Translations under genes and position numbers: made by a program
Notes under the pieces: generated by a model
The model's input: only the letters and a program-made list of their open reading frames with translations
What the model was told of the DNA's origin: nothing
The model's database searches: none
Shown here: in pieces, positions 45,261-54,259 of the stretch
How positions within the stretch are numbered: the first letter of the stretch is position 1
How the letters are laid out: the number at the start of each line of letters is the position of its first letter
Assembly (NCBI RefSeq): GCF_003762925.1
Contig: NZ_RJUK01000003.1
Location: 62,001-126,000, forward strand
Length of the DNA: 64,000 nt
Reading direction: 5' to 3'
DNA from: Marinimicrobium koreense
GTDB lineage: Bacteria > Pseudomonadota > Gammaproteobacteria > Pseudomonadales > Cellvibrionaceae

Positions 45261-46886
45261 ATGAACTGGATCAAGCGCAGTATGCAGACTCGGCTGATGG
45301 CCGTGGTGGGGCTCGGGTTGGGGGGCTTGCTAGTGACGGCAGTGATCGCCATCAGCCAGTTGAACCAGCGGCTGGACCGCTACAACGAACTGATTACCGT
45401 CAACATCGCCCAGGAACGAGCCATCAACCAGATGAACTTCGACTTTAAAGTCCAGGTTCAGGAATGGAAAAACGTCCTCCTGCGTGGCTACGACGACAGC
45501 CGGCGCGTCCGGTACTGGAACCAGTTCGAAGAACAGCACAACATCATCCAGGACGAAGGGCAGGCACTGCTCAGCCAAATGGAACCGGGCACCGTGCGCC
45601 AGGAAGTGGCCGACTTTCTCGACGCCCACCAGACACTGTTCCGCGAATACCGCGCCGGCTTTGAAGCCTTCAGCGCCAACAACTACGACCCGACAGTGGG
45701 CGATAACGCCGTCTCCGGCATCGACCGGGAGCCCAGTCGGCTGCTGAACGACGCTGCAGAACACATCAGCACCACCGTCTCCACCCTCACCCGCGAGGTC
45801 GAACAGGGCAGCGCCCAGGTCAGCTTCTGGTCGCAAGTGGCCATTGCGAGCGTCGCCCTGCTGGTGGTGGTGTTGCTGTGGTGGACGCTGCGGGCCGCCT
45901 TCCTGCGCCCCCTCAAAGTCCTGATGGACCATATTCAGGAAATGGCCCAGGGGGATTTCACCGGCAAGGTGCGTATTCAGCGGGCCGATGAACTGGGACA
46001 ACTGAGCGACAACCTGACCCGGTTACAATCGGAGATGGGCGGTGTCATCGGTTCGGTAAAAGACTCGGCGCTCAAACTCAACCGCGCCTCCGAGCACATC
46101 AACCTGAACGCCGATGAAATCACCCGGCTGACCGGCGATACCGAACAGTCCACCGATCAGGTGGCCACGGCGGTCAACGAGATGTCATCCACGGTGCAGG
46201 AGGTGGCCAACAACGCCTCCGGGGCCGCCGAGGCGGCCAATCAGGCCGATGAGGGAGCGCGACGTGGGCGCTCGGTGATGGAGTCCACGCTGGATTCGAT
46301 CAATCATCTGTCCAACGATGTGAATTCCGTGGCCGAGGCCATGCGTCAGCTCGAGGGTGAAACCAACCGGATTGGCAGTGTGCTCGAAGTGATTCAGAAC
46401 GTCGCCGAGCAGACCAACCTCTTGGCCCTCAATGCCGCCATTGAGGCGGCTCGGGCCGGTGAGCAGGGGCGCGGCTTTGCGGTGGTGGCCGATGAGGTGC
46501 GCACTCTCGCCCGTCGGACCCAGGACTCCACCCGGGAGATCGCGGAAATCATCGATGCGGTGCAGGCCGGCGCCGCCAACGCCATGTCCGCCATGGCGGC
46601 CAGCCAGGAACAGGCCCAGAATACCGTGGCCAGTGCCGGTGAGGCCGGTGAGGCGATTGCCGAAATTACCCGGGCCGTGGCCAGCATCAGTGAGATGAAT
46701 GCCCAGATCGCCACGGCGGCCGAGGAGCAGAGCTACGCCGCCGAGGAGATCAACAAGAACATTGAGCGGGTGGTGGAGCTGGTTCAGGGCGCCCACCAGA
46801 GCGCCCAGGGGTCCACCAAAACCGCGCGGGATCTCAATGAGCTGTCGCGGCATCTTTCCACTCAGATCGCGCATTTCCGGGTGTAG
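45261..46886 (+). CDS. methyl-accepting chemotaxis protein (four-helix-bundle sensor type)
   Basis: A 541-residue receptor. Span 1 (about 11-33) and span 2 (about 190-210, [16 protein letters not shown]) enclose a mostly helical periplasmic domain of about 155 residues with no Cache/PAS motif visible. A HAMP domain follows ([23 protein letters not shown]), then the signalling domain with the conserved hairpin tip [35 protein letters not shown]. It lacks a C-terminal NWETF-type tether. No chemotaxis operon is nearby, so it is an orphan receptor; ligand unknown. Confidence 0.94.
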   Translation: MNWIKRSMQTRLMAVVGLGLGGLLVTAVIAISQLNQRLDRYNELITVNIAQERAINQMNFDFKVQVQEWKNVLLRGYDDSRRVRYWNQFEEQHNIIQDEGQALLSQMEPGTVRQEVADFLDAHQTLFREYRAGFEAFSANNYDPTVGDNAVSGIDREPSRLLNDAAEHISTTVSTLTREVEQGSAQVSFWSQVAIASVALLVVVLLWWTLRAAFLRPLKVLMDHIQEMAQGDFTGKVRIQRADELGQLSDNLTRLQSEMGGVIGSVKDSALKLNRASEHINLNADEITRLTGDTEQSTDQVATAVNEMSSTVQEVANNASGAAEAANQADEGARRGRSVMESTLDSINHLSNDVNSVAEAMRQLEGETNRIGSVLEVIQNVAEQTNLLALNAAIEAARAGEQGRGFAVVADEVRTLARRTQDSTREIAEIIDAVQAGAANAMSAMAASQEQAQNTVASAGEAGEAIAEITRAVASISEMNAQIATAAEEQSYAAEEINKNIERVVELVQGAHQSAQGSTKTARDLNELSRHLSTQIAHFRV

Positions 46887-46925
46887 ACGGTATATCCAAA
46901 GCCGGTGCGGGACAACCGCACCCCA

Positions 46926-47012
46926 CGTAGGTCGGATTAGGCCGGAGGCCGTAATCCGACAAGGGCGTCTGTATTGTGTCGGATTACGGCCTTTGGCCTA
47001 ATCCGACCTACT
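46926..47012. repeat. variant palindromic repeat pair, copy 6
   Basis: Between convergent genes. GTAGGTCGGATTAGGCCGGAGGCCGTAATCCGAC is followed, after AAGGGCGTCTGTATTGT, by an inverted counterpart ending GACCTAC. Same TCGGATTA core as copy 5. Confidence 0.85.
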
Positions 47013-47036
47013 CGGACTCATCCACCAAGGTTTCTA

Positions 47037-47768
47037 CTAACGCCACTGAATCATTTCGCCCAGCCGCTCAAGGTCATTGATCACCCGCCACTGGCCGCCG
47101 CCGGATTCCACCCGGCCCTGCCAGTGCTCCAGGCGCTTGGCGTAGTCCCGCGGGTCGATGTTGTCCCGGCGCAGTTTGGTGACATTCAGGGCAACCACTT
47201 CCACCCCGGACATGTCGATGGGGAAGTCCCGAATCTGCCCTTCCTGAAGGTCTTCCTCCAGATCGGAGAACACGAACAGGTAGCGCTGCCCGGCGCCGGT
47301 TTCAGTCAGATAGTCGTGACCCTGAATCACCCCGCCGGTGATGTCGGTATTGGCGGCACCTCGCTCGATACCCCCCAACACCTCATCCAGGGTTTCCTTG
47401 AAGGCCCGCTTCTGGCCATTGGCCACACTCGGACGATCGTCAAAAGTGACTTTGGCAACGATGTTTTTCTCGGTAAAGCTGCCGCCGTCAATCAGGGCCA
47501 CCGCCATGGAATCGCCGCTGTCCAGACTACCCAGCAGATAGGCAATCAATGACTGGGCTTTGTCCAGCTCCTCGGTGTAGGTCCCGGAGGTATCCAGCAG
47601 CAGGTACACGGCGCGGTTGTCTGTTCGCTGGGTGTCGCTGCAGGCGCTGATCACTCCCAGCACACTTAGCAGCGCGGCCAGGACAACGCCGCGCCGGAGC
47701 CAACCGGAATAACGGTTCATGGTTGTCTTCGTCGTACGCTTCATGGCTGTTTCCACAGTTCGCTTCAT
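47037..47768 (-). CDS. VWA-like domain lipoprotein of unknown function
   Basis: A 243-residue lipoprotein-type protein (hydrophobic run GVVLAALLSVLGVISAC) with a von Willebrand A-like domain: RAVYLLLDTSGTYTEEL is a DxSGT variant of the MIDAS loop, then AVALIDGGSFTEKN and RYLFVFSDLEEDLQ. Its ATG overlaps the stop of the upstream membrane-protein gene by 4 bases, so both are coupled. The N-terminus has three near-repeated ATG-containing segments (MKRTVET, MKRTTKT, MNRYSG); later starts at 47744 and 47720 are possible, and the last would give a normal signal peptide. Role unknown; it may bind a metal-dependent protein ligand. Confidence 0.78.
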   Translation of the reverse strand: MKRTVETAMKRTTKTTMNRYSGWLRRGVVLAALLSVLGVISACSDTQRTDNRAVYLLLDTSGTYTEELDKAQSLIAYLLGSLDSGDSMAVALIDGGSFTEKNIVAKVTFDDRPSVANGQKRAFKETLDEVLGGIERGAANTDITGGVIQGHDYLTETGAGQRYLFVFSDLEEDLQEGQIRDFPIDMSGVEVVALNVTKLRRDNIDPRDYAKRLEHWQGRVESGGGQWRVINDLERLGEMIQWR

Positions 47769-49237
47769 GGCTTCACCCCCACCACCTTGGTTGCTTCCAG
47801 ATCCTCACTGTCATCCCAGGGCGGGTCCTCGCGGTCGGCTTTGCGCTCACTGGCACGCGGACGGTTCACCCGCTGCTCGATGGCCAGAGGGACCACAATC
47901 AGCATGTCGTACAGGTGCACCAGCATCTTGCTCAGGTGATTGGCCATGCCGCCCACCAGACGGACGACCAGGCGCAGCCCCCGTAGCAGTGCCACGACCA
48001 TAACCCCCACCACGGTGCGCAGGGAGTGAATGAACGACTCCAGCGGAATCGCCACAAATGCCAGCACGAACGGCAGAATGAAACCGAGCACCATCTGACC
48101 GATGGAGGGAATCCAGCGGAACTGGGCCTCCACCACCGCGGCTCCGGTCAGGGTCTGGTTGAGCGCCTCGCGGTCCAGAGCCAGCAGGTCGCGCATATAG
48201 GCCAGGGAGGCTTCAATGCTGGCCAAGATGGTCAGCAGCGTCAGGCTGACAATCATCATCCGCCGGCGCATCCGGTCATCCATACTGCCGATGATCGGGA
48301 ACAGATGGGTGATCCGCAGGGACTCCAGCAGGAACACCCCCATGGCCACTTCCAGCAGAATGATCACCAGCGCGGCAACGTCCGAAATGCGCATGGACCC
48401 CACATAACTATTGCTGCCGACCATTTCCGACATGGGCATGGCAATCAGGTGGAAGTTGATCAGCCCGCCCATCAGCGCCACGGCCAAGACCAGCCCGGCA
48501 ATCAGGAACTGGGTCATGGAGGACGCGGTCAGGGAATTCACCGCTTTGTCTTCCCCGGCACGAATCGCCGCGTATTCCTGCATCTGCTCATCAATGGTCT
48601 TGCTGCGTTCATCCAGCCCATCAATGGTCTGCTTCACCTGGCTCAGGTTCTGATCCAGGGAGCGCCACTGGGGCTGCATCCCGGCCAGAATCCGGTGCCG
48701 CTCCCGACTGCTTTTCTGGTACAGCTTCAAGGTCTCTTTATGGGCGTCTTCAATCACCTCCCGGATATTTTCCAACACCTTGTGTACCGCCGGGTCACTG
48801 CTGCCGGGCAGGCCGGAGACAGTTTCGATCACCTCCGACCAGGCCGGCGGCAAAGGCGGCGCATCGCTGGCCTCCTGATAGTCGGCCTCGATTTTCTCGA
48901 TGGCGTCGGCAATCTTTCGGTGCAGATTGGGGTAGCGGCTCAGATCCCGCTCCATGATGGTATGCACCCGGTTAAAGTCCCGCTCAATGGCGGCTTCCGC
49001 CGAGCGGCGCCCCATGGCCAGCAGCACGTCCCGGTTGCGCGCCACCAGGCGGCTTTCCAATTGGCCGATGGACCGGCTCCACAGGCGCATGGCCCCATGC
49101 ACGGCCCGGCCACTGGCGCGAAACAGTTGATGGGCATGGCGGCGCCCCAGATAGAGCACCACCACCAGAATCACCAGCCAGATTGCCAGCGAGAGCGCCG
49201 GCGAATCCGACCAGAGGGTCAGTAGTTGATTGAACAT
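47765..49237 (-). CDS. multi-span membrane protein with cytoplasmic/periplasmic coiled coil, unknown function
   Basis: A 490-residue protein. One N-terminal span (SLAIWLVILVVVLYLG) is followed by some 220 residues of amphipathic helix/coiled coil (RDVLLAMGRRSAEAAIERDFNRV; SLDQNLSQVKQTIDGLDERSKTIDEQMQE), then four more spans (FLIAGLVLAVALMGGLINF; VAALVIILLEVAMGVFLLES; MMIVSLTLLTILASIEASLAYM; IGQMVLGFILPFVLAFVAIPLES) and a charged tail. I do not recognise a family. Coupled to the VWA lipoprotein downstream and divergent from a response regulator/kinase pair across 186 bases, suggesting a joint membrane signalling or stress complex. Confidence 0.75.
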   Translation of the reverse strand: MFNQLLTLWSDSPALSLAIWLVILVVVLYLGRRHAHQLFRASGRAVHGAMRLWSRSIGQLESRLVARNRDVLLAMGRRSAEAAIERDFNRVHTIMERDLSRYPNLHRKIADAIEKIEADYQEASDAPPLPPAWSEVIETVSGLPGSSDPAVHKVLENIREVIEDAHKETLKLYQKSSRERHRILAGMQPQWRSLDQNLSQVKQTIDGLDERSKTIDEQMQEYAAIRAGEDKAVNSLTASSMTQFLIAGLVLAVALMGGLINFHLIAMPMSEMVGSNSYVGSMRISDVAALVIILLEVAMGVFLLESLRITHLFPIIGSMDDRMRRRMMIVSLTLLTILASIEASLAYMRDLLALDREALNQTLTGAAVVEAQFRWIPSIGQMVLGFILPFVLAFVAIPLESFIHSLRTVVGVMVVALLRGLRLVVRLVGGMANHLSKMLVHLYDMLIVVPLAIEQRVNRPRASERKADREDPPWDDSEDLEATKVVGVKP

Positions 49238-49423
49238 GATGAATCCTCCGAATCAATGATTGTGCCAACCAGCGGATTGGCTTGAGTCGAAGTATCGCGA
49301 ACGTGGGTGAAAAATCGGTGAGTTGGTCAGGCAAGCAGGCTGATACCACCTCAGAGGCGGGCGGCTTTGCCCAACAGTGACCGCCATCACAGCCTTTCTG
49401 GCAGCCAATGCTACACTTTGGCC

Positions 49424-50206
49424 ATGGCAGACATACTCTGGGTTGAAGATCAGTCCCACTGGATCGAGAAGTTCCAGCCGGTGCTCGAGGCCACCAATTT
49501 TGATGGCCGGCCCACCCGTGTGCAGGTATTCCGGTTTGCCGAAGCGGCCTGTCAGCACATCAAGCAGAGCGGCGCCGGCCAGGCACCGGATATTGCCTTG
49601 CTGGACGCTCAGATAAACGGCCGGGACAGCGCCGGCGCCTCGGTATCCCGGGCACTGCAGCGCAAATGGCCCGACGTCCCCCAGGTCTATCTGTCCGAGT
49701 ACAGCGGCACGGATATTGAGCAGAGCGCGTTCGAGCAGGGAGGCATTCAGGACTTTATCGCCAAGCATCAACGCAATATCGAAGCGGTCTTGTGCTGGCG
49801 CATCAAGGCCGCCTTGCGCCAGCGCGAAGCACCTACAACCGAACAGCTCACCAGCGGGCCCCTGACCCTGGATAAGCTCACCTGGGAAGTCTTCTGGCAC
49901 GGCCACAAGCTGATGAACCCCAACAATCCCCGCCGCCCTCTGGGCCCGACGCCCCGGAAAATTCTGCGCTACCTGGTGGAGGCTTCCCCCCGGCCGGTAT
50001 CCACCCTGCAGATGGCCGAGGCATTGGAAGCCGACCCGGAGCGGTTTTCCTACGCCAATTACCGCCAGCACATCAAAACCCTGCGCCACGCCGTTCAACA
50101 GGCCCAGCCAGAGCGGGACTTCATGGCCCTGTGTCAGCAAGGCGAAGGGATCGTCACTTTTGGGGACCTGGGTGCCTATTGCTGGAAGCCGGTCCAATCA
50201 GAGTAA
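49424..50206 (+). CDS. response regulator with C-terminal winged-helix-like domain
   Basis: 260 residues from the ATG MADILWVEDQ. Receiver domain residues 1-125: acidic pair in VEDQ, phosphoacceptor Asp in ALLDAQINGRDSAG, a Ser/Thr position in YLSEYSGTD and the conserved Lys in FIAKHQR. The C-terminal 100 residues (GPTPRKILRYLVEASPRPVSTLQMAEALEADP, then ANYRQHIKTLRHAVQQ) look like an OmpR-type winged helix, with the typical HIKTLR recognition-helix end. It probably regulates the divergent genes across the shared gap. No strong ribosome site. Confidence 0.82.
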   Translation: MADILWVEDQSHWIEKFQPVLEATNFDGRPTRVQVFRFAEAACQHIKQSGAGQAPDIALLDAQINGRDSAGASVSRALQRKWPDVPQVYLSEYSGTDIEQSAFEQGGIQDFIAKHQRNIEAVLCWRIKAALRQREAPTTEQLTSGPLTLDKLTWEVFWHGHKLMNPNNPRRPLGPTPRKILRYLVEASPRPVSTLQMAEALEADPERFSYANYRQHIKTLRHAVQQAQPERDFMALCQQGEGIVTFGDLGAYCWKPVQSE

Positions 50207-50217
50207 GGAGCCTCACC

Positions 50218-51909
50218 GTGGCCGACCCCGACAATACTGCCCTCAACACCACCTCCCACCCTCCGTCGGTACGCCCGCGCCGGCTGGCCTTTCCCTGGCT
50301 GAGCAGCCTGGCCGGGTTGGCGCTGGGCGCCTACCTGCTGGCGGCGGGCGAGCCCCAGCTGTTGCGCGAACTGGGCCTGATGCCCGAGGGCTACCGTCTG
50401 CACCCACTGCTCCAGGAGCTGGAGATCAAACTGGCGGCGCTGCTGATCTTTGCCTTGCTGATCCTGCGCGACGTATTCCATCACAGCCGGCGCCTACGCG
50501 CCTTTGACCGGGATATCGAGCGCTTGCGCACCGAGCTGAACCAGGTCTGGCAGAGCAAGAAACAACTGCAACTCAAAGCCCACACCTATGCCGGTCACGC
50601 CGACAAACTGAAACTGTTTATCAGCGAGAAGCTGCTGGAATATATCGAGTACGACGAGAAGTTTCTGCACTTCAAAAGCATCGCCGCCGAAGTGCGTCAC
50701 AACGGAGTCATCTGCTTTGACAAGGTGCAGACCGCCTTACAGAGCCACCTGGAACAGGATCAGTATCCGGACGAGGAGACTCATGGCCGAGACCGCGACG
50801 CCTTCGAAGCGATGCGCTATCTGTGGGACCTGCTGGACCTGTCCACCACGGACAACATTGCCCTGCACATCGGCAACCAGCTGTGCGAGTGTGAGGAGCA
50901 CTACTACCAGCGCCTGCTGAACGATGACGCCTCCGAAGCCGTACCCCATCGCCCGGATTACCGGCCGAGGCGGGCCACACTGAAGGCGCTCGCGCCCCTG
51001 CTGCAGGAATCACCGAGCCGGCTCGAAGCCCTGGATGAGGGCTCAACCGAGCGGTTGGTACTGGACGACGACCCCCAGTTTCGTGCCTATCTGGACCCGA
51101 CCGACAGCCTGCTCGGCAACGAAAACCACTTTGTCCTGATGCTGGAAAACCTGCTGAAAAACGCCCAGTTCTTTGCCCGTAAAAAGGCCAAATCCAAATA
51201 CAACCGGGTGGCGCTCACCCTCGGCCAGTTGGGCGCTCGGGTCGAGCTCGCGGTGTACAACCGGGGCCCCCACATCGAGCCCGACGCCATGGAGCAGATT
51301 TTTCAGCTCGGCTACTCCACCCGCCGCGCCCGGGAGCACCACGGCAAGGGGCTCGGATTGTTCTTTGTCCAGGAGATCGTCAAAGGCTATGAAGGTCGGG
51401 TAAAGGTCGAGAACGTTGAAAACCGACCCGCCTATTATTCCCTGCGCATTGCCCTGGCCGACGGCCAGCTGACCACCGAAGTGATTGAAGTCACCCTGAA
51501 CGAAGACGGCCAGCCTCAGTGTCGGCGGGCCCAGACCCTCAGCGCCCCCTCCGAGCCGGGAGCGGCAACGCTGGAATGGGATTTCGACCAGGCCATCACC
51601 CGCGTGGAGCTGACCCCGACGGGCAGTCAGGACACCCTCGCCCTCGAGCTGGACCCCTCCGGCGGCCGGGAGACCCGGCTGGACCCTCAAAACCCGGCCA
51701 CCCCCCGCTGGGCCTTGGAGGTGCAGCCCCGGCGCAAAGGCGGCAAGCTCACCTTTACGCCGCTGGATGTCGCCGGGGTGTGCTTCCGGGTGCTATTGCC
51801 CACCGCCGCCTCGAGGGTCGAGGGGGACGATGAGGACCTGGACGCTCTGGCACCCCGGGTTGAGGACCTGAACCGCCCCTTCGAGGCTCTTGAGGAGTAC
51901 CGGGACTGA
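50218..51909 (+). CDS. atypical sensor histidine kinase
   Basis: 563 residues from a GTG preceded by AAGGAG. Two N-terminal spans (about 25-42 and 70-87, with a short extracytoplasmic loop), a coiled coil (IERLRTELNQVWQSKKQLQL), then a helical region without a normal H box (HExxNP); the nearest candidate is the His in AAEVRHNG. The ATPase domain is clear: N box MLENLLKNAQFFARKK, G1-like QIFQLGYSTRRA and G2 GKGLGLFFVQEIVKGY. A C-terminal region of about 130 residues, Pro/Glu/Leu-rich with a beta-like VEVTLNEDG start, is unusual. Gap to the response regulator is 11 bases, so they form an operon. Confidence 0.8.
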   Translation: MADPDNTALNTTSHPPSVRPRRLAFPWLSSLAGLALGAYLLAAGEPQLLRELGLMPEGYRLHPLLQELEIKLAALLIFALLILRDVFHHSRRLRAFDRDIERLRTELNQVWQSKKQLQLKAHTYAGHADKLKLFISEKLLEYIEYDEKFLHFKSIAAEVRHNGVICFDKVQTALQSHLEQDQYPDEETHGRDRDAFEAMRYLWDLLDLSTTDNIALHIGNQLCECEEHYYQRLLNDDASEAVPHRPDYRPRRATLKALAPLLQESPSRLEALDEGSTERLVLDDDPQFRAYLDPTDSLLGNENHFVLMLENLLKNAQFFARKKAKSKYNRVALTLGQLGARVELAVYNRGPHIEPDAMEQIFQLGYSTRRAREHHGKGLGLFFVQEIVKGYEGRVKVENVENRPAYYSLRIALADGQLTTEVIEVTLNEDGQPQCRRAQTLSAPSEPGAATLEWDFDQAITRVELTPTGSQDTLALELDPSGGRETRLDPQNPATPRWALEVQPRRKGGKLTFTPLDVAGVCFRVLLPTAASRVEGDDEDLDALAPRVEDLNRPFEALEEYRD

Positions 51910-52021
51910 AGCCGCCCGGGACATTGAAATTCGGCCAGTCATCCCCATATATAATTAAACGTTACTACCAGTATAGGTTTTTATATTGTTGGCATTTATA
52001 AGCGCCATTGCTTTTTGCCCC

Positions 52022-52050
52022 TTGCCTGGCCGCAGTGCAATCCTTATTAT
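52022..52050 (+). promoter_or_regulatory. predicted sigma-70 promoter of trxA
   Basis: TTGCCT (52022-52027) and TATTAT (52045-52050) are separated by 17 bases, 86 bases before the trxA start codon. Confidence 0.6.
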
Positions 52051-52135
52051 GCTGGCACACGTATAAAGCGGCCACGACCCGCTTGGCGCGGTCGACACCG
52101 CTTCACTCACGATACCGATTTGGAGACACAGCTTT

Positions 52136-52465
52136 ATGAGTAGCGACGCTATTGTGCACGTCACTGACGAGAGCTTCGACGCCGAAGTTCTGAAGTCCGA
52201 CAAGCCCGTTCTGGTGGATTTCTGGGCAGCCTGGTGCGGTCCCTGCAAAATGATCGCTCCGATCCTGGACGAGCTGGCCGGCACCCACGGTGACAAGATC
52301 AAGATCACCAAGATGGATGTGGACGCCAACAAAGAAGTCCCGGGCAAGTTCAACATCCGTGGTATTCCGACGCTGATCATCTTCAAGAACGGCGAGCCGG
52401 ACTCTACCAAGGTGGGCGCACTGTCCAAGCAGCAGCTGGTCGAGTTTATCGAAGGCGCTCTGTAA
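52136..52465 (+). CDS. trxA: thioredoxin 1
   Basis: A 109-residue classical thioredoxin with active-site WCGPC in VDFWAAWCGPCKMIAP and the cis-proline in IRGIPTLIIFKNG. Reduces cytoplasmic disulfides with thioredoxin reductase. Length equals E. coli TrxA. Precedes rho, as in E. coli and Pseudomonas. A hairpin (52480-52507) follows. Ribosome site GGAG about 11 bases upstream. Confidence 0.97.
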   Translation: MSSDAIVHVTDESFDAEVLKSDKPVLVDFWAAWCGPCKMIAPILDELAGTHGDKIKITKMDVDANKEVPGKFNIRGIPTLIIFKNGEPDSTKVGALSKQQLVEFIEGAL

Positions 52466-52479
52466 GCCCGAACCCCGTC

Positions 52480-52507
52480 GGCAGCCCCCGCCTGGCGGGT
52501 GGCTGCC
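52480..52507 (+). terminator. hairpin after trxA
   Basis: GGCAGCCCCCGCC pairs with GGCGGGTGGCTGCC with one bulged base. No T-run follows, so termination would need Rho or be partial; it may separate trxA from rho. Confidence 0.5.
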
Positions 52508-52855
52508 GGGCGCACGGCAAGCAGTGACCGGCGCCTTTGCACTACCCGGCGTTTATCGCTATACTCCCTTCATTCGATGTTTGCCCGGCCTTGATTCAGC
52601 TCTGAACCACCATCCAGATCGATGGACCAGCCAAATCGATGGGCAGCTCCGGGGAGTTGACTGAAACGCCAGTTGATTTCCAATAAATTCCCGCTTGTTC
52701 TCCCTGTTTCGGCGCTCTGTGGCTCAGCCACCCTGGCCTGCAGTCAGCCTGTAAGCAGAGATAACAGCACCCCGGCACCGCCAGTCCCGCACGCTCAGAA
52801 TCACAATTTTCGTGCAACAACAAATCCATTAACCTTCACACCAAAGTCACACTGT
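52508..52855 (+). other. rho leader region
   Basis: 348 bases before rho. An open frame runs in phase with rho from 52673 but looks like chance read-through: no ribosome site, low-complexity C-rich sequence, and the start at 52856 gives exactly the E. coli length. A long, C-rich leader is known in E. coli for autoregulated rho; C-rich stretches (GCACCCCGGCACCGCC around 52770) fit that idea. Confidence 0.5.
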
Positions 52856-54115
52856 ATGAATTTAACCGACCTGAAAACCAAACCCATCGAAGAACTGATC
52901 GACATCGCGCGGGAAATGGGGCTGGAAAGCATGGCCCGTTCGCGCAAGCAGGACATCATCTTCAATATCCTGAAGCGCCACGCCAAAAGCGGTGAAGACA
53001 TCTACGGCGACGGCGTCCTGGAAATCCTGCAGGATGGCTTTGGCTTTTTGCGCTCGGCCGACAGCTCTTACCTGGCCGGGCCGGACGACATCTATGTCTC
53101 CCCCAGCCAGATTCGCCGCTTCAACCTACGCACCGGCGACACCATTGCGGGCAAGATCCGGCCCCCGAAGGAAGGCGAACGCTACTTCGCCCTACTCAAG
53201 GTCAACGAGATCAACTTTGACAAGCCCGAAAGCTCCAAACACAAAATCCTGTTTGAAAACCTCACCCCCCTGTTCCCCGATGAGCGCCTGCGCCTGGAAG
53301 CCGGTAACGGCTCCACCGAAGATCTGACTCCGCGCATTATCGATCTGATTTCTCCCATCGGCAAAGGCCAGCGCGGCCTGATCGTGGCACCGCCGAAAGC
53401 CGGTAAGACCCTGATGATGCAGAACATTGCCCAGGCGATTACCCGCAACAACCCCGAGTGCCACCTGATCGTTCTGCTGATTGACGAGCGTCCGGAAGAA
53501 GTGACCGAGATGCAGCGCTCGGTGCGCGGCGAAGTGGTCGCCTCCACCTTTGACGAGCCGCCGGCCCGTCACGTGCAGGTCGCCGACATGGTGATCGAGC
53601 GGGCCAAGCGCCTGGTGGAACACAAGAAAGACGTGATCATTCTGCTCGACTCCATCACCCGCCTCGCCCGCGCTTACAACACCGTGATTCCCTCCTCCGG
53701 TAAAGTGCTGACCGGTGGTGTGGACGCCCACGCTCTGGAGCGTCCCAAGCGTTTCTTCGGTGCGGCCCGGAATATTGAAGAGGGCGGCAGCCTGACCATC
53801 ATCGCCACCGCGCTGGTCGACACCGGCTCGAAGATGGACGAAGTGATTTACGAGGAATTCAAAGGCACCGGCAACCTGGAACTGCACCTTGATCGGAAAA
53901 TCGCCGAGAAGCGTATTTACCCGGCAATCAATGTACGTCGCTCCGGCACCCGTCGCGAAGATCTGTTGATGAAGGAAGATGAAATGCAGCGCGCCTGGAT
54001 TCTGCGCCGCCTGCTGCACGACATGGAAGACGTGGCCGCGACCGAGTTCCTGGTGGACAAGCTGAAGGACTTCAAGACCAATGATGAGTTCTTCCTGTCC
54101 ATGAAGCGGAAGTAA
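52856..54115 (+). CDS. rho: transcription termination factor Rho
   Basis: A 419-residue Rho, equal in length to E. coli Rho. The N-terminal Rho-N helix bundle ([24 protein letters not shown]) and RNA-binding cold-shock-like domain ([27 protein letters not shown]) precede the hexameric helicase: Walker A in [31 protein letters not shown] as Walker B, and the Q/R loops. Essential housekeeping gene, followed by palindromic repeat copy 7. Confidence 0.98.
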   Translation: MNLTDLKTKPIEELIDIAREMGLESMARSRKQDIIFNILKRHAKSGEDIYGDGVLEILQDGFGFLRSADSSYLAGPDDIYVSPSQIRRFNLRTGDTIAGKIRPPKEGERYFALLKVNEINFDKPESSKHKILFENLTPLFPDERLRLEAGNGSTEDLTPRIIDLISPIGKGQRGLIVAPPKAGKTLMMQNIAQAITRNNPECHLIVLLIDERPEEVTEMQRSVRGEVVASTFDEPPARHVQVADMVIERAKRLVEHKKDVIILLDSITRLARAYNTVIPSSGKVLTGGVDAHALERPKRFFGAARNIEEGGSLTIIATALVDTGSKMDEVIYEEFKGTGNLELHLDRKIAEKRIYPAINVRRSGTRREDLLMKEDEMQRAWILRRLLHDMEDVAATEFLVDKLKDFKTNDEFFLSMKRK

Positions 54116-54118
54116 ACG

Positions 54119-54218
54119 TTGGGCAACGGCGGATGCGGCCTGCCGTGGCAGGCGTAGGGCGGATAAGGCCAACGGCCGCATCCGCCGTAACCACACCACG
54201 ACGCTCATCCGCCGTTAC
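54119..54218. repeat. dispersed palindromic repeat pair (REP/BIME-like), copy 7
   Basis: Between rho and ubiD. GGGCAACGGCGGATGCGG, a short CTGCCGTGGCAGG centre, and inverted GCGTAGGGCGGATAAGG...GCATCCGCCGTAACC, plus a partial extra end ACGCTCATCCGCCGTTACC. Confidence 0.85.
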
Positions 54219-54259
54219 CAAAACGCCCCTAACATAATCTGCCTCCACGCCCCTCGCCT

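Noticed and set aside
45261-46886. Chemotaxis operon at 45 kb
   Set aside because: Only the receptor is present; the genes around are rpiA and the VWA/membrane pair, with no che genes.
52673-52855. N-terminal extension of Rho
   Set aside because: The frame is open but has no ribosome site, the peptide is low in conservation signs, and the start at 52856 gives the usual 419 residues.
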